From the NCBI GenBank assembly GCA_020832965.1, contig JAJHRM010000149.1, positions 1 to 6,413 on the forward strand: a stretch of 6,413 bases of DNA, in the 5' to 3' direction. A program made the position numbers and the translations under genes. Origin of the DNA: Thermofilum sp. (GTDB lineage: Archaea; Thermoproteota; Thermoprotei; Thermofilales; Thermofilaceae). This document shows positions 1 through 4,868 of this stretch, in pieces. A model generated the notes under the pieces. The model made no database searches, was not told the origin of the DNA, and saw only the letters and a list, made by a program, of their open reading frames with translations. Position 1 is the stretch's first letter. Each line of letters begins with the position of its first letter.

Positions 1-73
1 TGAAGCTTTTCGCTGCAATACGCTCTAGCAGCTCTGCCTTGATCCCCAGTGCCTCTGGGCCTCTCTCCACCAC
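1..73 (-). CDS. possible 5' end of a truncated ORF, unrecognised
   Basis: A minus-strand frame begins with tandem GTG codons (73-71 and 70-68), just after an in-frame TAA at 82-80, and stays open to the window edge. The 24 visible codons read as a plausible charged, helical N-terminus: VERGPEALGIKAELL, then ERIAAKSF. There is no Shine-Dalgarno sequence in front of it, and another minus frame is also open here from an ATG at 99-97, so neither frame is certain. If real, the gene lies downstream of the SpeD-like gene in the same direction. No family can be assigned from so few residues. Confidence 0.2.
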   Translation of the reverse strand, partial: MVERGPEALGIKAELLERIAAKSF

Positions 74-104
74 ATTGGGTTACGTTTACGTCAGCGTGCA
101 TAGA

Positions 105-119
105 GCGTCCGTGGGACGC
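105..119. terminator. short perfect hairpin after the SpeD-like gene
   Basis: GCGTCC (105-110), loop GTG, GGACGC (114-119) form a perfect 6-bp stem with a 3-base loop, 9 bases beyond the stop codon of the minus-strand SpeD-like gene. No T-run follows it on the minus strand, and archaeal termination relies mainly on T-runs. It may therefore be an mRNA 3'-end stabiliser or chance rather than a terminator. Confidence 0.3.
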
Positions 120-128
120 GCATACTAC

Positions 129-530
129 TCATTCGTACTCTATCCTCTGCCAAACAATATCGCTGCACTTCAGCTCTCTTTCAACGTACTCTATCACGAG
201 CTGCACGTTTAAAGCTTTACAAGTATAGATGTCTAGAGTAAAGAACTTATGCTCACTCCAACTGTAGAAGGCTGCTCCAGACTCGACCCACGCTATGAAG
301 CCTCCCAAGCCTCTATGAATAAGGGAGAACTTATCTGGCGAGAAGATGAATGGGCCTGCTATGATCCTCATGCCCAAAGCCTCACTAAGCCCAGTCAAGA
401 AGCCCTTAAGGAAGTCTTCACACATCTCTACGCCATAAAACCCCTCTACAATGAGCCTATCGCGCTGAATCTCCGGCTTCAAATTCCTCATCCAAGTCAA
501 CCCAATAATATCATTTTGGACTAGGGGCAT
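129..530 (-). CDS. S-adenosylmethionine decarboxylase-like protein (SpeD/SpeH fold), probably divergent in function
   Basis: The protein has 133 residues, near the usual size of a one-domain prokaryotic AdoMetDC proenzyme. Family enzymes cleave themselves at a serine to form a pyruvoyl cofactor and decarboxylate AdoMet for spermidine synthesis. Similarity begins around residue 24 (RLIVEGFYG) and is clearest from G74 to C104: G-x-G-G, then W-V-E-S-G, S-W-S-E, and L-D-I-Y-T-C. By alignment from memory to the Thermotoga maritima enzyme, S84 matches the pyruvoyl-forming Ser63 and C104 matches catalytic Cys83, with exactly the same spacing. However, Y89 replaces His68 and G76 falls where Ser55 should be; these two residues assist processing. 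The C-terminal tail is short. The ATG at 528-530 is the first possible start after an in-frame stop (564-566). ATG at 489-491 is an alternative just before the conserved region. There is no Shine-Dalgarno site; a weak TATA-like stretch (cttaata on the minus strand) lies near 565-571. Family membership is fairly sure, AdoMet decarboxylation is not. Confidence 0.8.
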   Translation of the reverse strand: MPLVQNDIIGLTWMRNLKPEIQRDRLIVEGFYGVEMCEDFLKGFLTGLSEALGMRIIAGPFIFSPDKFSLIHRGLGGFIAWVESGAAFYSWSEHKFFTLDIYTCKALNVQLVIEYVERELKCSDIVWQRIEYE

Positions 531-669
531 AAATGTTATGCAAAGCGACGAGTTGGGAAGGCGCTATTAAGCCTCAGCAGAGGTTAGAAGTGGGAACGTG
601 AAAAATATGCGCTTGGTATAATGCAGGCAAACGAACATCATCTTCGGAGCATAGATAATATGCCATATA

Positions 670-1017
670 TCAAATTTTCAGGAGTTCCTTACCTATGAAC
701 TTTTTGTACCATTCATCAAGCTCAACCTGCGAAGCTACGTGTAATTCTATTGGGGCATCAATTACCTTATATATCTCGGCTTTAACTCTGTACTCCTCGT
801 CCCTGCTAGGTTTATTATCCAAGACAACTAATATGTCTATGTCGCTTGAAGCAGTGTACTTCCCCCTAAGCGTGGATCCAAAGAGGTATACCTCAGCAGT
901 AGGCCAATTTTCCAGGACAATACTTTTAACCTCCTTAGCTACCTCCATGTAATTCTCCAGCTTCTTGAAGTACTCATAGCATGCCTTTATGAGCTTATCA
1001 TATTCTTTCGATGACAT
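670..1017 (-). CDS. MNT-type minimal nucleotidyltransferase (antitoxin-like partner of HEPN protein)
   Basis: This 115-residue protein carries the polymerase-beta superfamily signature. LFGSTLRG contains G47-S48, and D59-I-D61 follows at the GS-x10-DxD spacing; E91 in IELHV supplies the third carboxylate. It should bind Mg-NTP and transfer nucleotides. In characterised HEPN/MNT pairs, MNT proteins modify the HEPN partner with AMP and neutralise it; that role is inferred here. Residues 1-37 form a charged helical lead. The ATG at 1017-1015 is well supported: on the minus strand GGAGGTG (1025-1031) sits 7 bases upstream. It is the second gene of an operon and overlaps the 3' end of the HEPN gene by 20 bases, suggesting translational coupling. 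The nearest downstream gene, the SpeD-like one, is 139 bases away. Confidence 0.92.
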   Translation of the reverse strand: MSSKEYDKLIKACYEYFKKLENYMEVAKEVKSIVLENWPTAEVYLFGSTLRGKYTASSDIDILVVLDNKPSRDEEYRVKAEIYKVIDAPIELHVASQVELDEWYKKFIGKELLKI

Positions 1018-1381
1018 TCCTAAACACCTCCCTCACGAACTTCAACATCTCCTCGACCTCTTCCTTCTCATATCTCCTAGCCAGGTACCCAGCTCCAATA
1101 TACGCATCCTCGATCTTCGTTAGCATAACGATGTTTCTACTATTAAACAAAAAATCTAACCCTCCAGTTATGCTTGATAAAAGCCTCAGGAGCGTGAGTA
1201 AGGAGTGAGTTCTCGGATACGTCCCCGTCTTCAACAGTAACTTGTACTTCACCATTAACTGGCAATACTGCTCCAAATTGAAGGCGGCGAGATCATAAAC
1301 GCCTTTAAGGAATAGTTCCTCAGCATTCCTCAAAAAGGACTCAGCACGCTCCCTTAAAACCTCCGCCTCCTCAAAACTCAC
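998..1381 (-). CDS. HEPN-domain protein (toxin-like partner of MNT)
   Basis: An all-helical HEPN protein, 127 residues from the GTG at 1381-1379. The first helix pair ends in KGVYDLAAFNLEQYCQL (residues 26-42), matching the family pattern of an AxxxxxQ-rich second helix. Then come LLLKTGTYPRTHSLL (48-62), with the family's P-x-T-H-S/D-L turn, and a later AYIGAGYLARRY (93-104), corresponding to the usual Y-x-x-x-RY segment. HEPN proteins paired with MNT are usually RNase toxins, but the R-x4-6-H catalytic motif is absent: the only nearby pair is R57-T-H59. An in-frame TTG at 1411 would give 137 residues. I prefer GTG at 1381 because the TATA box at 1411-1420 overlaps the TTG and predicts transcription starting near 1385-1390, giving an almost leaderless message. 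First gene of the operon with MNT. It could also be a non-nucleolytic regulator or dimer scaffold. Confidence 0.88.
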   Translation of the reverse strand: MSFEEAEVLRERAESFLRNAEELFLKGVYDLAAFNLEQYCQLMVKYKLLLKTGTYPRTHSLLTLLRLLSSITGGLDFLFNSRNIVMLTKIEDAYIGAGYLARRYEKEEVEEMLKFVREVFRNVIERI

Positions 1382-1410
1382 ATCAAACCGATGAAGGGTA
1401 TTGAGGATCA

Positions 1411-1420
1411 ATATAATAAA
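1411..1420 (-). promoter_or_regulatory. TATA box of the HEPN-MNT operon
   Basis: Read on the minus strand this is TTTATTATAT, close to the archaeal TATA consensus. It is centred about 35 bases before the GTG at 1381, which would place the transcript start within about ten bases of that codon. Its position rules against the upstream TTG (1411) as a start. Confidence 0.5.
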
Positions 1421-1447
1421 TGTAACTTCATGCTGAGTCGATACAAG

Positions 1448-1457
1448 AACTATATAC
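1448..1457 (+). promoter_or_regulatory. candidate TATA box for an unassigned plus-strand transcript
   Basis: AACTATATAC is preceded by a purine-rich CAAGA that could serve as BRE. A start about 26 bases downstream would fall near 1478. The nearest recognised plus-strand gene starts almost 300 bases further on, and a run of six T (1555-1560) intervenes, so a short RNA of about 80 bases is a possible product. A/T-rich octamers are common, so this is tentative. Confidence 0.3.
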
Positions 1458-1666
1458 TCCCTGGTACACTCTTTAATGCCATCCTTATTCCTGAGCCAGC
1501 GTAATCATCCCAAGCGTACTGCTGTTGCATGGCAAGGGAAAATGTTAACTAGGGTTTTTTCTTCCAGATGCAGGGGGATGACAGACAACCGGAAGGCTTG
1601 CGGAAAGGTGAAGAGTGCGGCCATAGCCGACCCTCGGCAAACTTTTCCTGCCTTGGGGCTGGTGTA

Positions 1667-1677
1667 AAATTATATAC
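1667..1677 (+). promoter_or_regulatory. candidate upstream TATA box for galE
   Basis: AAATTATATAC, preceded by GTA, is a good archaeal BRE/TATA match. It predicts a start near 1698-1700, giving galE a leader of about 66 bases, or a separate very short transcript ending at the T6 run at 1717-1722. Confidence 0.4.
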
Positions 1678-1734
1678 CTCCTGGACCCATATAGCGAAGA
1701 TCCTGGTTGCTGGTGGTTTTTTGTTAAATTTAGA

Positions 1735-1742
1735 GTTAAATA
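1735..1742 (+). promoter_or_regulatory. proximal TATA box of galE (leaderless)
   Basis: GTTAAATA is centred about 27 bases before the ATG at 1766, exactly the distance expected if the transcript begins at the start codon. The absence of a Shine-Dalgarno sequence before this ATG agrees with a leaderless mRNA. Confidence 0.5.
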
Positions 1743-1765
1743 CCTGTGCCTTCTAGTGTAGCCGT

Positions 1766-2704
1766 ATGCCGGAAAGAGTTCTCGTGACTGGTGGTGCAGG
1801 CTTCATTGGGAGTTTCCTGGTTGAAAGGCTTCATGAGGAGGGGTTCGAGGTTAGGGTTCTCGACAACTTTTCTTCAGGCTCTATGAGGAACCTATCCAGG
1901 GTGCAGAACTTTGTTGAGATTGTGAGGGGTGATGTTAGGAATCCCCGAGACCTGGAGGAGGCGCTTCGAGGCGTAGAGGCGGTTTTCCACTTTGCAGCGA
2001 ACCCGGAGGTGAGGGTCGGGGATCCCTCCGAGCATTTCGAGCACAACATTTACGCGACTTACCTGTTGCTCGAGAGCATGAGGAGGAAGAGCATTAGGGA
2101 AATCGTTTTCGCATCCTCCAGCACCGTTTACGGGGACGCCGCCAAGCTGCCGACACCCGAGGACTACACGTTGAAGCCCATCTCTGTTTACGGGGCGTCT
2201 AAGCTTGCATGCGAGTCCCTCATCTCCTCCTACGCACACACCTACGGGTTCAAGGGAGTAGCGCTACGCTACGCAAACGTCGTGGGCCCTAGGGCAACGA
2301 GAGGAGTAGTCAGGGACTTCGTCCTGAAGCTAAGGTCCAACCCGAGGGAGCTAGAGATCCTCGGCGACGGCACACAGACAAAGAGCTACATCTGGATCGA
2401 TGATGCCGTAGACGCGACGCTCACCGCTTGGGGAGGGACGAGCGGGGGCTTCGAAGCCTACAATGTTGGTAGCGAGGACGCGATACCCGTGAGGGAGGTC
2501 GCAGATATAGTGGTAGCAGTCATGGGTCTCAAAGACGTGAAGTACAGGTTCACTGGGGGAGTTATGGGTGGGAGAGGCTGGGTCGGAGACGTTAAACACA
2601 TGCACCTCGACATCGCGAAATTGAGGAGCCTGGGCTGGAGACCAAAGTACACAAGCAGGGAGGCCGTGGGGAAAGCCGCCGAGAGCCTCCTCAAAGAATT
2701 ATAG
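1766..2704 (+). CDS. galE: UDP-glucose 4-epimerase (GalE-type, extended SDR family)
   Basis: A 312-residue NAD-dependent sugar-nucleotide epimerase that interconverts UDP-glucose and UDP-galactose in the cytoplasm, supplying galactosyl donors for glycolipids and glycoproteins. The Rossmann motif TGGAGFIGS is at residues 8-16, and D33 ends the second strand (VLDNFSSG), favouring NAD over NADP. FHFAANPEVR (74-83) and ASSSTVYG (116-123) are typical of the family, and the catalytic pair is Y142-x3-K146. YANVVGPR and LGDGTQTKSY, followed by a late RGW-x-GDVK motif, match substrate-binding segments of the family. From memory, length and sequence match closely throughout the characterised epimerase of Pyrobaculum calidifontis, also 312 residues. 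The ATG at 1766 directly precedes the Rossmann strand. The gene stands alone and converges with the thioredoxin-like gene. Synonymous codon use changes along the gene: T-ending codons are frequent in the first 60 and rare in the middle. A related epimerase acting on another UDP-sugar cannot be excluded. Confidence 0.93.
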   Translation: MPERVLVTGGAGFIGSFLVERLHEEGFEVRVLDNFSSGSMRNLSRVQNFVEIVRGDVRNPRDLEEALRGVEAVFHFAANPEVRVGDPSEHFEHNIYATYLLLESMRRKSIREIVFASSSTVYGDAAKLPTPEDYTLKPISVYGASKLACESLISSYAHTYGFKGVALRYANVVGPRATRGVVRDFVLKLRSNPRELEILGDGTQTKSYIWIDDAVDATLTAWGGTSGGFEAYNVGSEDAIPVREVADIVVAVMGLKDVKYRFTGGVMGGRGWVGDVKHMHLDIAKLRSLGWRPKYTSREAVGKAAESLLKEL

Positions 2705-2719
2705 TTCCCAGGGAAGCTC

Positions 2720-2756
2720 AGCGCGCCAGGCAGGGCATGACTGGCGTGGATGCGCT
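2720..2756. terminator. stem-loop between convergent galE and thioredoxin-like genes
   Basis: CGCCAG (2724-2729) pairs with CTGGCG (2741-2746) across an 11-base loop. AGCG (2720-2723) can extend the stem by pairing with CGCT (2753-2756) across a six-base bulge. It lies 15 bases past the galE stop and touches the stop codon of the opposing gene, so it could form at the 3' end of both transcripts. No T-run accompanies it, so its termination role is uncertain. Confidence 0.4.
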
Positions 2757-3183
2757 ATCGTGTATCGACGAGCTGTTTAAACGTGTTGTGTAGGAACTGC
2801 ATTTTCTCCATGCCAAGCACGCCCTCATGCTTATACATTCTCATGATTTTGCCGTTCTCCCTAACCATAAAGAGGATGGTCGGGGAAACATGAACGTCAA
2901 AGATCTCAAACAATCTCTTGGCGGTCTCAGAGGAGCAGAGCTTCGCAAACCAGGTGCAGAGAATAATTATGAAGGTTGGTCTCGGAGGATCAGCGGCCTC
3001 GACAAACCTGAACCACTCCTCGTCAAACTTCCTGCAGGCCGGGCAACGGGTATTGTCAAAGTACAGCACGTAGTAGCCATCCTCCCCGAAGGGGGACTTC
3101 TCCTCAAAAACCCACCCCCTCCTCTCTTGATCATACACATAGACGCCGTCCTGGCAGGAGGGTCCCGGCTTGCTGCACACCAT
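2755..3183 (-). CDS. thioredoxin-fold protein with CPAC motif, cytoplasmic
   Basis: 142 residues. After a 36-residue N-terminal extension, GYYVLYFDNTRCPACRKF gives the strand and active site of a thioredoxin fold, with redox cysteines C47-P-A-C50. The cis-proline loop is V99-S-P101-T, followed by the expected strand ILFMV. Such proteins exchange or form disulfides or reduce client proteins. No signal peptide or membrane segment is visible, so it should act in the cytoplasm. Four more cysteines occur as two pairs with identical spacing, C3/C10 in the N-terminal extension and C76/C83 between the active site and the cis-proline loop. They might form structural disulfides or a metal site; this is inference. 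The ATG at 3183-3181 sits behind a BRE/TATA-like element predicting a leader of about 10 bases. Convergent with galE, no operon partner. The exact client and the direction of its redox reaction cannot be told. Confidence 0.85.
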   Translation of the reverse strand: MVCSKPGPSCQDGVYVYDQERRGWVFEEKSPFGEDGYYVLYFDNTRCPACRKFDEEWFRFVEAADPPRPTFIIILCTWFAKLCSSETAKRLFEIFDVHVSPTILFMVRENGKIMRMYKHEGVLGMEKMQFLHNTFKQLVDTR

Positions 3184-3214
3184 AATAGCGCGCCAAGAGG
3201 ATTTTATCCCTTGG

Positions 3215-3228
3215 GTTTAAATTTTTTG
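3215..3228 (-). promoter_or_regulatory. BRE/TATA of the thioredoxin-like gene
   Basis: On the minus strand an A-rich stretch runs into TTTAAAC (3214-3220), centred about 35 bases before the ATG at 3183. It predicts transcription starting about 10 bases before the start codon. A second A/T-rich octamer, gataaaat (3201-3208), is closer but slightly too near for a leaderless start. Confidence 0.4.
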
Positions 3229-3305
3229 GGCGGCTATCCGCTAGCTCAAGCAGCCCATCGCACACAAAGACAAAAACTTCGGCAGAGAAAGAACTCTTCT
3301 CTTAG

Positions 3306-4049
3306 CTACACGTTTGTGAACATGCGTAGCAGGGGCTGGTAGACGGTATTCGCCACGGTTCCCTTGAGGATGAAGTCAAGAACTATGAATACTAGGGACC
3401 ATAGCAGCAGCCTCTTGACACTCTTCTCAAGGGCGTACCTCCCCTGAAAAATCACCAGGTAGCTGATTCTCGAGAGAGCTACGCCGAGAAGCACGTACCC
3501 CACAACGCGCAGAATGGCGTATATCTGCCAGGAGAGAAGCGCCACTTGCAGGAAGTACTCGGGTTTAGCGTATGAGAGGAGCGTGCCCACGTAGTAGTTC
3601 ATGTAGTTGAGGAGGATTGCTCCCAGGAGCAGCCCAAGCAAGCCAATGCTAGCGACGCTCAGCACCGTGAAGATCACCAGCTCCCGCAGCTTCGGCAACA
3701 AGAAGAGCCTCGGGTCGCCCTCCGGGCCAAACCCAGTCCTTATCCAATCAAGCATCTCAGAGACGTATGCCTCCCCGTTGATCACCCTCCCAGCTACGAG
3801 CCCCTTATAGAAGAACGTTGCAGCAACCACTGAGGCAGAAACCGATACGGCCCACAAAAACACGAGTAAGCTTGCACGCCCCAGCTCTCCAGCCTTGATA
3901 GCTTTGAAGTAGAATGGGTATATTGCCAGGAGCTGGACTACTGGTAGCAGAAAGACGCTTACCTGCGCCAAGACCAGGCCAATGAGAGTTGTCACCACCC
4001 CCGCGGAAACGACGGTCACTACCTCTTCAACTCTGCCCGAGGAACCCAT
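3306..4049 (-). CDS. polytopic membrane protein, unrecognised
   Basis: 247 residues with about five or six membrane segments, near residues 10-46 (long enough for two), 60-80, 121-147, 163-190 and 209-229. A more polar stretch from about 87 to 120 (with TGFGPEGDPR) separates the second and third groups. Basic residues cluster at 204-213 and 47-58, which would orient those loops to the cytoplasm. No transporter, channel or protease motif is recognisable, and I cannot name its family. The ATG at 4049-4047 is preceded by a TATA-like GATAAAAAG (minus strand, 4074-4082), placed for a leaderless message. It is divergent from the ABC exporter operon with 90 bases between start codons. Shared regulation or a link to the exporter is therefore possible but not shown. 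Confidence 0.85.
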   Translation of the reverse strand: MGSSGRVEEVVTVVSAGVVTTLIGLVLAQVSVFLLPVVQLLAIYPFYFKAIKAGELGRASLLVFLWAVSVSASVVAATFFYKGLVAGRVINGEAYVSEMLDWIRTGFGPEGDPRLFLLPKLRELVIFTVLSVASIGLLGLLLGAILLNYMNYYVGTLLSYAKPEYFLQVALLSWQIYAILRVVGYVLLGVALSRISYLVIFQGRYALEKSVKRLLLWSLVFIVLDFILKGTVANTVYQPLLRMFTNV

Positions 4050-4073
4050 AGCAAGATAACTTCCCCACGCCCC

Positions 4074-4083
4074 CTTTTTATCG
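4074..4083 (-). promoter_or_regulatory. TATA box of the membrane protein gene
   Basis: Minus-strand CGATAAAAAG is centred about 29 bases before the ATG at 4049, which predicts a nearly leaderless transcript. It is one half of a divergent promoter region with the ABC operon promoter. Confidence 0.4.
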
Positions 4084-4095
4084 TTTTCTTAACGC

Positions 4096-4110
4096 CAAAA
4101 AATTGATAAG
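4096..4110 (+). promoter_or_regulatory. BRE/TATA of the ABC exporter operon
   Basis: An A-rich stretch (4096-4102) leads into TTGATAAG (4103-4110). A start 26 bases downstream falls near 4132, just before the ATG at 4140. This placement excludes the in-frame GTG at 4110 as the start codon. Confidence 0.4.
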
Positions 4111-4139
4111 TGCTGAAAAACTGCATGCCTGGAGGAGGG

Positions 4140-4868
4140 ATGCAGGTCGTCGTTGAGAACCTGGTAAAGAGGTTTGGGGATTTCCTCGCACTAAGAAACG
4201 TGTCCTTCAAGGTTGAAGAGGGAGAGGTCTTTGGACTCATCGGGCCGAACGGCGCTGGAAAAACTACGACATTCAGGATCCTGGCGGGACTGATACCCCC
4301 AACTGCCGGCCGGGTGGAAGTCCTGGGCGAGAAGCCCGGCTCCAGCAAGCTTAAGAGGGTCGTCACCTACCTGCCGGAGGACGCCGGGACGTACAGGAAC
4401 CTGACGGGCTACGAGTTCTTAAAGCTGATCTCCGAGCTCTACTTCGGCAAAACCCGGGAGGCTGATGAAGCACTAGAACTCGGGTTAAAGCTGGCCTCGC
4501 TGGGCGAGAGGATACACGAGAAGATGAAGAACTACAGCAAGGGCATGAAGAGGAGGATCCAGGTTGCACGGGCACTAATGGTCAAGCCCAAGCTCGCGAT
4601 ACTGGACGAGCCCACAGCAGGCTTGGACGTCGTTCATTCGAGGGAAATCAGAGGCATCATAGTGAACTTTTCAAGGGATCTGGGGACAACGGTGCTGATA
4701 TCCAGCCACAACATGCTTGAAGTCGAGAACCTCTGCGGGAAAGTCGCGATGATCGATAGAGGCACGATCGTCCTTGAGGGCTACGTCAAGGAGCTCCTAG
4801 CAGAGAGGGGCGCCAAAAACCTGGAAGAGCTATTCTTCATGGCTACGGGGGGTGGCGAAGCCTCATGA
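4140..4868 (+). CDS. ABC-2 type exporter, ATP-binding protein
   Basis: A 242-residue ATPase that powers the membrane permease encoded next to it. From the ATG at 4140, the motifs are: A-loop region with F12/F15 (KRFGDFLAL), Walker A GPNGAGKT (35-42), signature YSKGM (132-136, replacing LSGGQ), Walker B LAILDEP with catalytic E157, D-loop GLD (161-163), and H-loop H190. The Q-loop position is E80 in YLPED, a variant common in the NatA/CcmA-like ABC-2 branch. The start is chosen because the family fold begins with MQVVVENL, GGAGG lies at 4131-4135 just before it, and the predicted transcript start is near 4132. A longer form from GTG 4110 would add ten non-conserved residues. The stop overlaps the permease start as ATGA. 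The family includes drug, sodium, lantibiotic and polysaccharide exporters; the substrate cannot be predicted. Confidence 0.95.
   Translation: MQVVVENLVKRFGDFLALRNVSFKVEEGEVFGLIGPNGAGKTTTFRILAGLIPPTAGRVEVLGEKPGSSKLKRVVTYLPEDAGTYRNLTGYEFLKLISELYFGKTREADEALELGLKLASLGERIHEKMKNYSKGMKRRIQVARALMVKPKLAILDEPTAGLDVVHSREIRGIIVNFSRDLGTTVLISSHNMLEVENLCGKVAMIDRGTIVLEGYVKELLAERGAKNLEELFFMATGGGEAS

Larger units (their letters stand above)
1382..1765. other. non-coding gap between HEPN operon and galE, with possible structured RNA
   Basis: This divergent intergenic region is far longer than the others here. It holds a minus-strand TATA box (1411-1420) and three plus-strand TATA candidates (1448, 1667, 1735). 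It also has a T6 run at 1555-1560 and a G/C-rich stretch from about 1565 to 1663 with a perfect hairpin, GCCGA-CCC-TCGGC, at 1626-1638. A possible long-range 6-bp pairing joins TGCCAT (1477-1482) and ATGGCA (1529-1534). Two overlapping plus-strand frames (1476-1667 and 1568-1756) are open, but their translations look arbitrary, without recognisable domains or ribosome sites. I see no tRNA, rRNA, CRISPR repeat or convincing C/D-box RNA. Confidence 0.45.

Noticed and set aside
249..524. Plus-strand open frame of 91 codons opposite the SpeD-like gene
   Set aside because: It is antisense to a frame with clear family motifs, and its own translation shows no domain-like pattern.
574..641. Possible minus-strand C/D-box RNA (ATGATGT at 635-641, CTGA at 574-577)
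   Set aside because: The C box has a mismatch in its last base. No internal D'/C' pair is evident at proper spacing and no terminal stem is present, so chance is the simplest explanation.
1476..1756. Two overlapping plus-strand frames (1476-1667, 1568-1756) as small genes
   Set aside because: They have no ribosome sites and no recognisable domains. The second has a start unrelated to any TATA candidate and runs through T-rich promoter sequence. Treated as non-coding.
1831..2694. Several minus-strand open frames inside galE
   Set aside because: The plus frame carries a complete, co-linear epimerase; the minus frames are by-products of its G/C-rich codons.
2827..3342. Plus-strand frame of 171 codons opposite the thioredoxin-like gene
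   Set aside because: The opposite strand encodes a coherent thioredoxin fold with CPAC and cis-proline, while this frame gives a low-complexity arbitrary sequence and would run into the neighbouring gene.
4110..4139. GTG at 4110 as the start of the ABC ATPase
   Set aside because: It overlaps the TATA candidate and lies before the predicted transcript start. The ten extra residues are not part of the family fold, whereas ATG 4140 has GGAGG before it.
4377..4379. Glutamate instead of glutamine in the ABC Q-loop (E80) as a sign of inactivity
   Set aside because: LPE-type Q-loops are frequent among active ABC-2 exporter ATPases, and all other catalytic residues are intact.
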